Both the position numbers and the translations under genes were made by a program. A stretch of DNA of 64,000 nucleotides from Caldilineaceae bacterium (GTDB taxonomy: Bacteria > Chloroflexota > Anaerolineae > Caldilineales > Caldilineaceae), in contig JALHQH010000036.1 in the NCBI GenBank assembly GCA_022842065.1, positions 1 through 64,000 on the forward strand, read 5' to 3'. Below are positions 42,534-53,100 of this stretch, piece by piece; the first letter of the stretch is position 1, and every line of letters starts with the position of its first letter. The notes under the pieces are model-generated. The model made no database searches, was not told the DNA's origin, and was given only the letters and a program-made list of their open reading frames with translations.

Positions 42534-42652
42534 AGTGAAACGTAAAACGTAAAACGTGATTCGTAATTCGTCAATGCATAGCATCTAATTACGTTTCACG
42601 TTTCACGCATTACGTTTCACGCATCACCCAATCACGAATCACCTAATCACCT
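42534..42652. repeat. Array of GTGAAACGT-type words between the ATPase genes
   Basis: This is an imperfect inverted array built from words such as GTGAAACGTAAAACGTGATT and TTACGTTTCACG, related to 35341-35433. It abuts the start codon of the next gene, which therefore lacks a Shine-Dalgarno sequence. Confidence 0.65.
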
Positions 42653-43642
42653 ATGGCACCTCTCTTAGAAGCGCGCAATGTCGGTAAAGTTTATGGGGGC
42701 GGGCTGCTGAACCGCAAGCAGACCATCGCCTTGAGTACGGCCTCGCTGATCGTTGATGATACCCGACCAACCATTATCGCCGTTGCGGGTGAGAGTGGTA
42801 GCGGGAAGACGACCCTGGCGCGGCTGCTCTTGGGTATGACCGCGCCGACCAGTGGTCAGATTCTGTATAAGGGCAAAGAACTACACGGGTTTGATGCCGA
42901 GGAACGGCGCACCTTTCGCCGCGAGGTGCAGGCGGTTTTCCAGGATCCCTTTGAGGTCTACAACCCCTTTTACAAGGTTGACCATGCCCTGACCACGCCG
43001 ATTGGCAAGTTTTTCCCGAAAGCCAATGCTGACGAAACGCGCCACATGATCGAAGAGGCGTTGCAAGCGGTCGGCTTGCGGCCAGAGGAGACGTTGGGGC
43101 GCTATCCTCATCAACTGAGTGGTGGTCAACGCCAGCGGGTGATGGTGGCGCGGGCGCTGCTGCTCAAGCCCAAGATCATTGTGGCTGATGAGCCGGTCTC
43201 CATGGTCGATGCCTCGCTGCGCGCCACGATTCTGGAGAGCTTGCTCAAAGTCCACGAGGCCTTTGGCATTTCGCTCATTTATATTACCCACGATCTGACC
43301 ACCGCATATCAACTCAGCGAAACGATCTTGATGATGTACCAGGGCAATGTAGTCGAAGCCGGCCAGGTTGATCTGGTGATCAAGCAGCCGCAACATCCCT
43401 ACACGCAACTGCTGATCGACTCGATCCCCCTGCCCAATCCCAAACTGCACTGGGGGCAAAAAGAGCTGATCCAACCCCAGAATGGCAACAGTAAAGCCGC
43501 GCACGCCTGCCGCTTTGCCAACCGTTGCCCGCACGTCATGACCGTCTGCCGGGAAACAACCCCACCTTTTTATCAGACCGATCCACAGCGCAGCGTCGCC
43601 TGTTTTCTTTATCAGGATGCGCCAGTGGTAACGGGTCAATGA
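42653..43642 (+). CDS. ABC importer ATPase, DppF/OppF type
   Basis: The 329-residue ATPase has Walker A GESGSGKTT, signature LSGGQRQRVMVARAL, Walker B IIVADEPVSMVDASLR and the C-terminal oligo/dipeptide domain with CRFANRCPHVMTVC. The DEPVSMVDASLR variant is typical of OppF-like proteins of sugar-type clusters. It starts directly after the word array without a ribosome site. It completes the ABC importer (binding protein, two permeases, two ATPases). A perfect 18-bp hairpin follows. Confidence 0.9.
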   Translation: MAPLLEARNVGKVYGGGLLNRKQTIALSTASLIVDDTRPTIIAVAGESGSGKTTLARLLLGMTAPTSGQILYKGKELHGFDAEERRTFRREVQAVFQDPFEVYNPFYKVDHALTTPIGKFFPKANADETRHMIEEALQAVGLRPEETLGRYPHQLSGGQRQRVMVARALLLKPKIIVADEPVSMVDASLRATILESLLKVHEAFGISLIYITHDLTTAYQLSETILMMYQGNVVEAGQVDLVIKQPQHPYTQLLIDSIPLPNPKLHWGQKELIQPQNGNSKAAHACRFANRCPHVMTVCRETTPPFYQTDPQRSVACFLYQDAPVVTGQ

Positions 43643-44121
43643 CGAAGTTCGTTGTTAATACCCCCTCCTATACTCAAATCAGAATGAAACCCCTAGTTTC
43701 GGTCAGCGTGCGTCGCACTGACCAAAGAATCTAGCGGACTGGAAACAGTTGGCGGTCAGTGCGACGCACGCGATCCCGTTAACCAGCAAAACTCCGGTTC
43801 TCAACTTGACTTCAGTATAACAGACATTTTACCTAAAAAAGCGCACCACGCCGACACGCAGCAACTAGTGAGTGTCAACGGCGGTTGTTTGCGCGCGTTG
43901 TGACGCCACGCCAGCTTGCCACCCTTACCGCCATTTGTCCGCCACCCATGATCTGCGCACGCAGCGCTTTGGCTATTCGATTGCATGATGGCCGTTGATC
44001 CGCGGTGGTAACCAACATTTCTGGAGAAACTTCAGAGGAATTCAATAGCTCACCAATAAATTTTGCTACTATACTCAGGTTATCATTTTTGAGCTTTTGA
44101 CCTCTAAAACTCGCTAAGCTT
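43643..44121. other. Intergenic region upstream of the TPR regulator
   Basis: This 479-base gap holds the terminator hairpin at 43706-43771. A minus-strand open frame at 43875-44150 has no credible start and overlaps the next gene; it is not called. TATACT at 44070-44075 may be the -10 of the regulator gene. Confidence 0.4.
43706..43771 (+). terminator. Perfect 18-bp hairpin after the ABC operon
   Basis: GCGTGCGTCGCACTGACC (43706-43723) pairs exactly with 43754-43771. It is 64 bases after the stop. No T-tract. Confidence 0.6.
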
Positions 44122-45936
44122 GTGTATGGGATGCAAACCATGTGGTACAAAAAAACTCAAGAACAGCTTGCTGCGGCCAATTATACGGAAGCAGCCCGTT
44201 TGTTGGCGACCGTTGCGCGTAAAGAAGAGCTCTTGGTAGACGCCCGGTTTAACACTTTATTACAACAATTTCCACCTGAATACTTTGAGATTAATCCGGA
44301 TCTGATCCTTGTCCGCGCGTTGTCTGCAATGGCAACCGAGCAGTTAGAGCAAGTTGCACCGCTCTTGCAACGGGCCAGCCATTTCTACCTGCGCCAGCAG
44401 AACTTTGACCAAACCGTTGATTGTTACTGCCGGCTTGTTGCGCTCTATCAAAAGCGGGAAGACTTTCGGACGGCCTATGCCTATGTCCAAGAGGCAAGTG
44501 CATTGCTGGATCATGTGACAGCGCAAGCGGCCCATGCTCAATTATCACTGCAGCTTGCCGAGCTTTGTCCTGATATCGGTCGGCTACGCGAAGGGCTGGC
44601 TTATGCGCAACAAGCATTGGCCTACTTTCGGCGCTCTGATCAAGTTACCGAACATTTCCAAGCGCTGCTGCTGCTGGCACTCATCGAGCGGCAACTTGGA
44701 GAGTATGCCACCGCAGAAGCTCATCTAGAAATGGCGCGCCACTTGCAAACAACAGCGACTTTAGGGGTCCGTTCGCAAGCAGCATTGCTAAGTGCGGAAG
44801 CCCATTTAGCCTGGTATCGCGGGCAGTTTATACCGGCAATTGATACCGCTCGGCGCTATGTCCGTTTGGTTCAGCGCCATCATTTGGGGAAACAGCAGGT
44901 CTATGCCCAAACGTTGCTCGGCAATTTATACCGCGCAACGCACCAATATGATCAGGCAAACGAAACTTATGCCGCGGCGCGCCGCCTGGTACAACGCTAT
45001 CATTTTGAACGCTACCTGCCCTGGTTGGATGTGCAAGAAAGTTGGTGCGCCTTACTACGTGGCGACTATGAGGTTGCACGCCGCCAACTGCAACAGGCAT
45101 TGGATCAAGCTGATCACGGGCAGGTGATGAGCTTTAATGTGAATCTGGCCATCTTCTATCTATTGACGGAACGCTTCTATATTGCCCAGGATCTTCTCAA
45201 TGCCTCGCTTGAATTTTACAGCAAATCGGGTGACGAGTTAGCCGTCAAACTCCTACAATGGTATCTAGCCCTCGTTGCGATTAAGACAGCGCAGAGCGCA
45301 ACAGCCCTGGCGCTACTACCGTCGATCTTTGACTGGATGGCGACCCAAAATGTTACGTACTTTCCACTCTGGTGGCATCCTCAATTGGTGGGAGAAGTGT
45401 GTACCTGGGCGTTGGCAACTGGGACCTGCCCCGTGCTGGCCGAACGAATTTTAGTGCAACAGATTGGGCACAAAGCGATTGGTGAATTGCAACGCCTACA
45501 ACAATCAGTGAATACAGTGGTACAGGAACGCGTTGGCAATATTCTGACAACCTTACAAAATGATCTAGTGATTGATCTAACTCATATCCGCGACCGACGA
45601 GTACGGCAGACTATTGAAGAGTTACTCCAAAGTGGTCAGTTACAGCGACAAGGGTTTACGGCATTGCAGCTGAAATTGACCACCGCCACCCAGCAACAGC
45701 GGCCCAATCCGGTCTTACTTGCGGTTTTTGGGCTCTATCTTCATGATTATTCACAATCTGTGATCGCTGGCAAATTAGGGCGCGCTCACACGAGTATTCG
45801 CAACTATATTACGACAATTTACCAAATTTTCGGCTTGTCGCAACACGAATTTCCATCACCGATGCTGCGCAAGCGGCAATTGGTGAATTTAGCGATCCAG
45901 AGTGGCTTTATTGGCACACGGCACCCCCACTCCTAA
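44122..45936 (+). CDS. TPR protein with C-terminal helix-turn-helix, probable regulator
   Basis: The frame is 604 residues (GTG at 44122; ATGs at 44131 and 44140 are equally possible). Residues about 20-480 are TPR-type repeats (YTEAARLLATVARKEELLVD, GEYATAEAHLEMARHLQTTA, LGKQQVYAQTLLGNLYRATH). Near residues 540-572 there is a LuxR-like helix-turn-helix (DYSQSVIAGKLGRAHTSIRN then YITTIYQIFGL). This arrangement resembles the C-terminal half of MalT/LuxR-LAL activators without the ATPase. It is probably a transcription regulator responding to a bound peptide or partner. It may act on the ABC operon or on the secreted proteins that follow. Confidence 0.7.
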   Translation: MYGMQTMWYKKTQEQLAAANYTEAARLLATVARKEELLVDARFNTLLQQFPPEYFEINPDLILVRALSAMATEQLEQVAPLLQRASHFYLRQQNFDQTVDCYCRLVALYQKREDFRTAYAYVQEASALLDHVTAQAAHAQLSLQLAELCPDIGRLREGLAYAQQALAYFRRSDQVTEHFQALLLLALIERQLGEYATAEAHLEMARHLQTTATLGVRSQAALLSAEAHLAWYRGQFIPAIDTARRYVRLVQRHHLGKQQVYAQTLLGNLYRATHQYDQANETYAAARRLVQRYHFERYLPWLDVQESWCALLRGDYEVARRQLQQALDQADHGQVMSFNVNLAIFYLLTERFYIAQDLLNASLEFYSKSGDELAVKLLQWYLALVAIKTAQSATALALLPSIFDWMATQNVTYFPLWWHPQLVGEVCTWALATGTCPVLAERILVQQIGHKAIGELQRLQQSVNTVVQERVGNILTTLQNDLVIDLTHIRDRRVRQTIEELLQSGQLQRQGFTALQLKLTTATQQQRPNPVLLAVFGLYLHDYSQSVIAGKLGRAHTSIRNYITTIYQIFGLSQHEFPSPMLRKRQLVNLAIQSGFIGTRHPHS

Positions 45937-46138
45937 ATTTAACAAAAGCAATCAAATGTTTATAAAAGCAGGTGGTTTTTAGGAGGTAAAGTAGGAGGTA
46001 GGTTGGTAGATCACATCAGCAGAAAAGCGTAAACTTTATCGGTATACCTATGCAATGAACACAATCCTCATGCGTTCTCCCAGCGTTCGTCTGGTGAACA
46101 TCAATTATTCATCTGTATCAACAGCGAAAGGTATTGTT

Positions 46139-47008
46139 ATGTTCAAAGTTTGGACAAGGATTAGTTCTGTTTTTCTGTGGGTGGCACTCTTCCTCGCCCC
46201 TGCAACCGCCGCTTATGCCGATGGTCATTTACCACCAGTGCCGCAACGGGGACCACGACTGAGCCCACCAGCAATCCCCCATAGTTCTGTGCTCAATCCT
46301 GACACGATCTACAACAATCTACTGACACCACCGCCGGTCGAGTCACAAGAAGCGGATGCCGCAGATGGTGGTCGTTCTCAGGAGGCCCCCGGCCGTGGGG
46401 TTCGGCAAACGGTCACACCGCATAGCAAGGGCATCACCCTTTATGCCACCGGCGGGGCCTGCAATAACTTTAATCGTGCGGCGGATTGGTCCGTACCACC
46501 CTCAGATATCTATACGGATTGGTATGCCGGGTGGGCACCGTTTGCGGTCAATCATGGGCTCTATCAAGCCAAGAATACAGTCTTTGCAATGGAACGCGTT
46601 GTTGGCCCTGGTGCAAATTATGGGCCCAATCAATTCTCTGCCAAAATCTCCAGCTACCAGCCCTATGCCGGTGGCTTTGGCAGCCCAATGATTACGGTGG
46701 CACCCGGTGCAGAAGTAACGGTCAGTGCCAAGTATCTGATCTGGGATCATGACCATCGGGGGTTGGACTATGATTGGGCTTCGATGGGTGTCAAGCCAGA
46801 TGCGGCTGGCCCAGAGGCTCAGTATGTCAATGGCTATGTCCGTGGGGAATGGGCCGAATTGCGCCACACGGTGACCGCCGGCAGTAGCGGCAAGCTGATG
46901 GTGTTGCTCCAGGGCAGTTCACCAATGGCGACCAACTCGAACATCTATTTTGATGATGTGCAGATTCTGGTCGATGGGCAGGCAATTGCCAATTGTCGGT
47001 ATGAGTAA
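46139..47008 (+). CDS. Secreted protein, unknown function
   Basis: The product is about 289 residues from the ATG at 46139, which has AAAGGT 7 bases upstream. A clear signal peptide (VFLWVALFLAPATAAYADG) is followed by a Pro-rich segment and a beta-rich domain with aromatic motifs (DWSVPPSDIYTDWYAGWAPF, YLIWDHDHRGLDYDW, then SNIYFDDVQILVDGQAI). The last part looks like a carbohydrate-binding-module beta-sandwich, as in CBM-type or choice-of-anchor domains. No catalytic residues are obvious. It is next to the vWA protein and probably exported with it. Confidence 0.65.
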   Translation: MFKVWTRISSVFLWVALFLAPATAAYADGHLPPVPQRGPRLSPPAIPHSSVLNPDTIYNNLLTPPPVESQEADAADGGRSQEAPGRGVRQTVTPHSKGITLYATGGACNNFNRAADWSVPPSDIYTDWYAGWAPFAVNHGLYQAKNTVFAMERVVGPGANYGPNQFSAKISSYQPYAGGFGSPMITVAPGAEVTVSAKYLIWDHDHRGLDYDWASMGVKPDAAGPEAQYVNGYVRGEWAELRHTVTAGSSGKLMVLLQGSSPMATNSNIYFDDVQILVDGQAIANCRYE

Positions 47009-47025
47009 AGCGGCATAATCTCATC

Positions 47026-47079
47026 GGCAGTTGGGCCAGTTGCAGCAGTTTTATGCTTGGTGTAGATGGCCCAACTGCC
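47026..47079 (+). terminator. Hairpin after the secreted protein gene
   Basis: GGCAGTTGGGCCA (47026-47038) pairs exactly with 47067-47079; the flanking C/G extends the stem by one pair. It starts 18 bases after the stop. Confidence 0.55.
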
Positions 47080-47155
47080 GGCACAGCGAGAAACTAGACA
47101 TAGGTAATTTTTAACCCTTGTCCCCCACCATTTTGGGAAGGAAGCTGTACTGGCA

Positions 47156-48088
47156 ATGAAAAATTCGACACCTCATCATTTCTTATTTAAAGCCAAAGTA
47201 TGTCTTTCGACTTGCTTCCTGGTCATTGCAGCGCTCTTTGCACAGCGTGGCGAATTCGCACGTACCGCTTATGCACAAGGTGAATGTAGTCCGTTAGATA
47301 TTGCAATCTTAATTGATACAACCGGTAGTATGGTTGGTGCAATCAACAATGTCAAAGCGGAAGCCGCTGACCTTGTCAACCAAATTGTCTCCGTTGCTGG
47401 GAATGATTATCAACTGGCATTACTCGAATTTCGCGACACAATTACGGTTTTGACGGACCTGGCACCAGGCACAGCGGATACGGTCAGGGGCCAAATTGCC
47501 GGTTTGACCGCAACGGCAGGGAGAGGCGTCGCAGAAGCATCAGACGAAGCGCTAAATACCACCATCAATCGCTTAGCCGCCGACGGACGACCGCAAAGTG
47601 GCAACTTTACTGGCACCTGGCGTGCGGGCGCAACAAAGATCATTATCTTGATTACCGATGCGCCACCCGCCGGGTTTGATGATGTGCATAACGAAGGTGT
47701 AGATGATGCCAATGCCAACCAGCGGGCGCTGGAAGCAAGCAACCTCGGCATCAAAATTTCGGCCGTTTATGTGCCAACGACTGAAGATCTGGCTGCCGCG
47801 GAAGCAGCAGGGATTAATGGGGTCAATGATGTGAACGCCCAAATTGCCGAAGCGGTCATGCGCAACTATCAAGAAGTCACAGAAGGCTATTTCATTAAAA
47901 CCGCCAAAGATGGCACGGGCACGGCGCGAGCAATTTCTTTTACCCTGGAAAATTGTGATGTCGGCGATCTCACCGAAGATTTTGGCGGTCCAGCCCCTGT
48001 CCAAGTGCCCGAACCGATCACAATTGTGCTCTTTGGAAGTGGCCTGGCCGGTTTGGCCGCTTATGCACGCCGCCGACAACAGGCGTAG
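47156..48088 (+). CDS. Von Willebrand A protein with a PEP-CTERM-like sorting tail
   Basis: The 310-residue protein has a signal peptide (about residues 14-40), a vWA domain with a MIDAS motif DTTGSM at 54-59 (AILIDTTGSMVGAI) and a later MIDAS Thr/Asp region (ILITDAPPAGFDD). The C-terminus, VQVPEPITIVLFGSGLAGLA followed by AYARRRQQA, fits the PEP-CTERM pattern: a VPEP motif, a hydrophobic helix and a basic tail. PEP-CTERM proteins are cut and attached at the surface by an exosortase, which is not in this window. vWA domains bind metal and mediate adhesion. It may be a surface adhesin. Confidence 0.8.
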   Translation: MKNSTPHHFLFKAKVCLSTCFLVIAALFAQRGEFARTAYAQGECSPLDIAILIDTTGSMVGAINNVKAEAADLVNQIVSVAGNDYQLALLEFRDTITVLTDLAPGTADTVRGQIAGLTATAGRGVAEASDEALNTTINRLAADGRPQSGNFTGTWRAGATKIIILITDAPPAGFDDVHNEGVDDANANQRALEASNLGIKISAVYVPTTEDLAAAEAAGINGVNDVNAQIAEAVMRNYQEVTEGYFIKTAKDGTGTARAISFTLENCDVGDLTEDFGGPAPVQVPEPITIVLFGSGLAGLAAYARRRQQA

Positions 48089-48187
48089 ACTCTTATAAAA
48101 ACGCTAGCGTGAATTATATTTTAGGAGATGTTAGTAAACTTTTGGCTGATCTCCTGGCCCGCAAAGCCATCCTTGCCATAGGGCGTA

Positions 48188-48236
48188 GTAAAACGAATGA
48201 GGGTAGCGGCAATGCTGCTACCCTCATTCGTTTTAC
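48188..48236. terminator. Bidirectional 20-bp hairpin between convergent genes
   Basis: GTAAAACGAATGAGGGTAGC (48188-48207) pairs exactly with 48217-48236; flanking GGGCGT/ACGCCC extends the stem. It serves the vWA gene and the sugar dehydrogenase gene. A-rich and T-rich arms make this the most terminator-like of the set. Confidence 0.6.
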
Positions 48237-48242
48237 CACGCC

Positions 48243-49691
48243 CTACCTAGTCACCACCGGCAAAAATAGGGTCTGCTCAAGACCCGTGGCCGCAGGGGTC
48301 TGCGTCGGCGTTGGGGTCGCTGATGGTTGTCCCGTAGGGATGGCAGTGGGCGTCAGCGTTCCCGTTGCGGTAGGTGGGTTGACGGAAGTAGCCGTCGGCG
48401 TAAAGCTGGGGGTCACCGTGGGAAACGGGGTCTTGGTCGGCGTGGCGGTGGCATCAGGATCCGGGGTGGGCTGGACAGAAGTATCTTTGATCTTGTAGAT
48501 AATCCCATCAAAGACGGCGGCGACGTAAAGTTCACCAGCCGGATCCTGCCCAAAGGCAGCCGGGAAGCTGATCGTCACCGTGTGGGTAATCGGGGTCCAG
48601 CCCCCCAGCCCATTGGGCATGAGACTATTGAGGCGGCCATGACAGAAATCGCCAAAGAGGTAGTGGCCATTTAGATTGGGATATTGTGTACCACGATAGA
48701 CATAGCCACCAGTGACCGAAGTGCATTGGCCCACATGTGGATAGGCATAGATCGGCGCCACATAGTCGGTAGCCGGCCCACAGCCCTCTGCTTCATGCAG
48801 TTCGTTCCCTTCATAACAATCCCAGCCGAAGTTCATTCCCCCGGTTGAGGTAATTGGCAGAAAGTTTACCTCTTCCCAATTGGCTTCGCCCACATCACCA
48901 AAGAAGATATTATCGGTGGCGCGATCAAAGGTCATGCGCCAGGGATTACGCATGCCATAAGCCCAGATCTCCGGTCGGGTGTTGGGGTCGTTGTCGAGAT
49001 AGAAGGGATTGTTACCCGGAATGGTGTAGGTCGGCACACCGGTGACATTGATCCGTAGAATCTTACCGAAATAGGTGCTCAGATCCTGGGTCACTTCATC
49101 GGGATCGCCACCGCTGCCGCCATCACCGAGCGCGGCATAGAGGTTGCCATCCGGCCCAAAGGCCATGTCGCCAGCGTTATGGTTGGTATAGAACTTTTGC
49201 TGGGAAAAAATCGTCTGCGCGCTGGCCCGATCAGCCAGGTTGGGATTCTGCCCATCGGTGCGATAGCGCGCAATTGTAATCTGTTGCGCTTTGTTAATGT
49301 AGTTGACGTAGAAGGTGGTAGGATCATCGGGGGCAAAAACCAGCCCCAACAGCCCTTGCTCTTGATCTTCCGCCCGCACCAGGTCTTGAATATCCAGAAA
49401 GGGCGGTTCGAGAATCTGGCCGTCCGGCTGTACAATCCGGATGCGCCCCTGCTTTTCGACAATAAAGAGACGGCTATCGCCGGCACTGACAATCCCCACC
49501 GGTAAGGTTAGACCACTGGCCAATGGTTCAATGATCAGGGTTGGGAGTGCCGCCGGGGCTGCCGATGCTGCTGGGCCACCCCCAACAGGTGGTGCAAAAG
49601 TAAGCACACTGAGAAAGAGTACGGCGGTCAGCAATAGCAGCAGTAAACTAAAGCGCCGCACCGGGCGCAACTTCAATAAACTTGGTAACAT
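48243..49691 (-). CDS. Secreted PQQ-type aldose (glucose/sorbosone) dehydrogenase
   Basis: The product is about 482 residues from the ATG at 49691, where GAGGAG lies 7 bases upstream; the longer frame to 49718 has none. It has a signal anchor ([20 protein letters not shown]), a beta-propeller of the glucose/sorbosone dehydrogenase family ([56 protein letters not shown]) and a Thr/Pro-rich tether ([20 protein letters not shown]). It ends in LFLPVVTR, the shared LP-type tail. Family members use PQQ to oxidise aldoses to lactones outside the cell, passing electrons to the membrane. The Thr/Pro linker and terminal tail suggest surface attachment. Confidence 0.85.
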   Translation of the reverse strand: MLPSLLKLRPVRRFSLLLLLLTAVLFLSVLTFAPPVGGGPAASAAPAALPTLIIEPLASGLTLPVGIVSAGDSRLFIVEKQGRIRIVQPDGQILEPPFLDIQDLVRAEDQEQGLLGLVFAPDDPTTFYVNYINKAQQITIARYRTDGQNPNLADRASAQTIFSQQKFYTNHNAGDMAFGPDGNLYAALGDGGSGGDPDEVTQDLSTYFGKILRINVTGVPTYTIPGNNPFYLDNDPNTRPEIWAYGMRNPWRMTFDRATDNIFFGDVGEANWEEVNFLPITSTGGMNFGWDCYEGNELHEAEGCGPATDYVAPIYAYPHVGQCTSVTGGYVYRGTQYPNLNGHYLFGDFCHGRLNSLMPNGLGGWTPITHTVTISFPAAFGQDPAGELYVAAVFDGIIYKIKDTSVQPTPDPDATATPTKTPFPTVTPSFTPTATSVNPPTATGTLTPTAIPTGQPSATPTPTQTPAATGLEQTLFLPVVTR

Positions 49692-49911
49692 CTTTCGACT
49701 CCTCAGGGTTAAAGTCACTTTAATCGACTACCGTAAAACAGCCTGATACGCGTGGCGCTCATTACTTTATCACCCTTACCGTAATCCGCCAAGCAACGTT
49801 TGTCGCATGCTTGGCGTAATCTCGCCCACTGCAACCTGGCCCGTCGCAAGCACCAAAGCAGCCACTATGCAGATTGAGCAATAGCTTTTCTCCCCAATTA
49901 TCAGATTAAAA

Positions 49912-49920
49912 TGATATAAT
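49912..49920 (+). promoter_or_regulatory. Extended -10 element upstream of the hydrolase remnant and PAS kinase
   Basis: TGATATAAT with the hexamer at 49915-49920, an extended -10 form, about 280 bases ahead of the kinase ATG. Confidence 0.4.
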
Positions 49921-49992
49921 CATCGTAATAGTAATTACCGATACGCCAAACATGTCTCTATTGTAATCTTATTTATACCGCGGTTGAAATGA

Positions 49993-50184
49993 GACCCTAG
50001 TTTTTCCTGCGGATCAAACTGGGGGGTTCTATTCAGCGCGATTGATGTGGGTACCTATCTCGCCACAACAATACCACACAGCCAATTTGTGTTGTTGCCG
50101 GCCGAAGGGCACTTTCCCCACCTGAGCGCGCCAGAGGCCGTCAACGCGGCCATCAGCGCAATTGTTTCTGCACCAATACCCTGA
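49993..50184 (+). pseudogene. RsbQ-like alpha/beta-hydrolase C-terminal remnant
   Basis: The frame ending with TGA at 50182-50184 reads IDVGTYLATTIPHSQFVLLP, AEGHFPHLSAPEAVNAAISA, which matches the last 50 residues of RsbQ-type alpha/beta hydrolases: a catalytic His in GHFPHLSAPE. There is no start codon after the in-frame stop at 49990, and the nucleophile and acid are absent, so only the 3' end remains. It stops 12 bases before the PAS kinase start, the spacing of a former operon. RsbQ-like hydrolases typically sit next to a PAS-domain signalling protein. Confidence 0.6.
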
Positions 50185-50196
50185 ACAGGTCTGCCC

Positions 50197-53100
50197 ATGC
50201 CGACACCATTCGATCACCCCGCTAAACCACACCAGCTGCTACTGTTTGACAACAGTGGGCATTACCGTCAGCCACTAACAGCAGCCCTGACCGCAGCGAG
50301 CATTAGCGTTGAAATAGAAGAGGTAAATGCGGCGCTGGCATTTCGGCTGGCGCTGGCCCGTGAGTGGGATATGATTTTGGTGGCTTATGCGATTGCCGAG
50401 GCCGCACTGCCCATTCTTAGCCAAGTTGCCCCCGAGCAAACCATTATTTTACTTTATGCCCCACACGAAGAAGAGCAAGCCTTTACGCTGACCACCGAAG
50501 CGATTAGCGATCTGGTGTCAGGCGCAGCGCTACGCCGGTTGCCCCTGATCTTGCGCCGCGAGTGGAAATTAAAAGAGAGCCAAACGAATGCACAACGATT
50601 GCGTCAGCTGGAGACGCGCTTTCACGCCATTGTGGAAGGCTTTGGTGACACCATTCTCATTGCCGATGCCGATCAACTGATTCGTTATGCCAATGCGGCT
50701 TTTGGACGCAGCTTTGGGTATCGCCTTAGCCAGCTCCTTGGTCAACCCTTTGCCACCTTGCTGCCCGCTGCGGATCGAGCGCTGTTTCAGGAAAATCTAG
50801 TGCAGCTTTTAAGCGCCATCGGCACAATCGAGACTATTGCCCATCGGCTGCAGCGCGCCAATGGCGACTGGGCCTTTGTCGAAACCACGGGCCACACCCT
50901 GCAAGATCCAGCAGGGCAGTTTTTTCTGGTGCTTCATGTGCGCGATGTGTCCGACCGGCGACGCACCGAAGCAGCCCTCCTCGAAAGCGAACAACGTTTA
51001 CGGCTCTTTATCGAACATGCCCCCGCGGCAATTGCCATGCTTGATCAGCATATGAATTATCTATCCGTCAGCCGGCGGTGGCTAGCCGATTATCGGTTAT
51101 ATGAAGGCGACATCATCGGCCGCTCTCACTATGAAATCTTCCCAGATCTGCCAGCCCATTGGCGCGAAATCCATCAACGTTGCCTACAAGGTGCCGTGGA
51201 AAAGCGAGAAGCAGATGCATTTCCGCGCCAAGACGGCACGGTGGACTGGGTACGTTGGGAAATTCGGCCTTGGCGCAACATCTACAATGAAATTGGGGGC
51301 CTCATTCTCTTTTCTGAAGTCATCACCGCGCGTAAACAGGCCGAAGCAGCCCAACATGAACAACGACTGCTCGCCGAAACCATGCGCGACAGTCTGGCGG
51401 TGCTGACCAGCACCCTCGATGTTGAAGCGGTGATGCAGCGGATTCTCACCTTGAGCGCGCAGGTCGTGCCCAGCGAAGCAGGGGCGATTGTACTCTTTGC
51501 CGAGCATGAAGGGCGCGTTGCCTATGCACGTGGCCATGCGCCCCAAGCCGAAGCATTTTTTAACACCAATCCGATCACCTTTAATGTGGAGGTCTATACC
51601 AAAGATCAAAATGATCAACTTTACTACCTCGTGACCGACACAAAATTAGCCCCTGGCTGGGTCACCTTTCCCACCACGGAGTGGATTCGTTCCAGTATTG
51701 GTGTCCCCATTGTCATTCATGGCAAGCCGATTGGTCTACTCACCGCCGACAGTCGCACGCCGAATCAGTACGGCCAAAAGGATGTCCAAAATCTCCAAAC
51801 CTTTGCCCGTTATGCCGCCTTGGCGCTCGAAAATGCCCACCACGTTACCCATCTGGAACAACGAGTGCAGGCCCGCACGGGGGAACTGCAAGCGACCAAA
51901 ACCCAGGTCGAAGCGATCCTGGATAATAGCCCGGATGGCATCTTACTGATCAACGCCGACCTGACGATCCAACAGGCGAATCACGCCTTCCACCAACTCT
52001 TCGCCTGTGAGCCGGCGGAGTGTCATGGCCAATCCCTATTAGAGCGTATCGATCAAGCTGATATCGCGCAAGTGAAAGCACTCTTGCAAACTGCGATCAC
52101 GACCACGCAGCACAACCAACTGGAAATCCACGCCCTGCGCAAGGATGGCACAAGCTTTGATGCCGAACTCAGCGTAGGCTTGATCAAAGATGATGGCCTG
52201 GTCTGTGTGATTCGCGACATTACCGAGCGCAAAACCCAAGAGCGCCAACTGCGCTATCATGCCAGTTTGCAAAAAACAGTGAGTGATGCGGTCATCGTTA
52301 CCGATATGGCATCGCGCGTGCAAAGTTGGAATCCGGCCGCCGAGCGCATTTATGGGTGGCGTGCAGCCGAAGCGGCGGGCAGAACGATGGGTGAGCTTGT
52401 CCATACCCAATTTGCGTTTCCCGAGGAGCGGGCCTACCTCTTAGAACGCTTGCAGGCCCAAGGCTGGTGGTATGGCGAATTTATCCAACAGCGCAAAGAT
52501 GGGCAGATCTGCCACGTTCTTAGTTCAGCGGCATTGGTTAACGACGAGCAAGGCAACCCGATCGGGATGGTCGCCGTCAATCACGACATTACCGAACGTA
52601 AACAGGCGGAGGATGCGCTCCAGAAATCGGCAGCGGAAATTCACGATCTCTATCATAATGCCCCCTGTGGCTACCACTCACTGGACAAAGATGGGCTGAT
52701 CATTCAGATTAACGACACAGAACTGCGCTGGCTTGGCTATCAGCGCGAGGAGATTGTGGGGAAATACAAGCTGACCGACCTTTTCACCGCGGAAAGTATA
52801 CTGACCTTCCAAAAGAACTTCCCCCTCTTCAAAGCGCGCGGTTGGGTAAATGATCTCGAATTTGATCTCTTTGCGAAAGACGGCTCAATCCGCCATGTCT
52901 TGTTAAATAGCTCGGCAATTTATGACCAAGCTGGTAACTATGTGCAAAGTCGCTCTACCCTCTTTGATATTACTGACCTGCGCCTGGCACAAGAGAAGAT
53001 CATCGAAAGTGAAGCGCGCTATCGCCTGATTGCCGAAAATATCACTGATGTGATCATCAAAGCAGATGCCACTGGTCAAATTACCTTTACAACCCCCTCT

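Noticed and set aside
42881..43639. Minus-strand open frame of 252 codons.
   Set aside because: It is antisense to the OppF-type ATPase with complete ABC motifs.
43875..44150. Minus-strand frame with some protein-like character (NDNLSIVAKFIGELLNSSEV).
   Set aside because: It has no start codon outside the divergent regulator gene and no ribosome site. It could be a remnant but cannot be supported.
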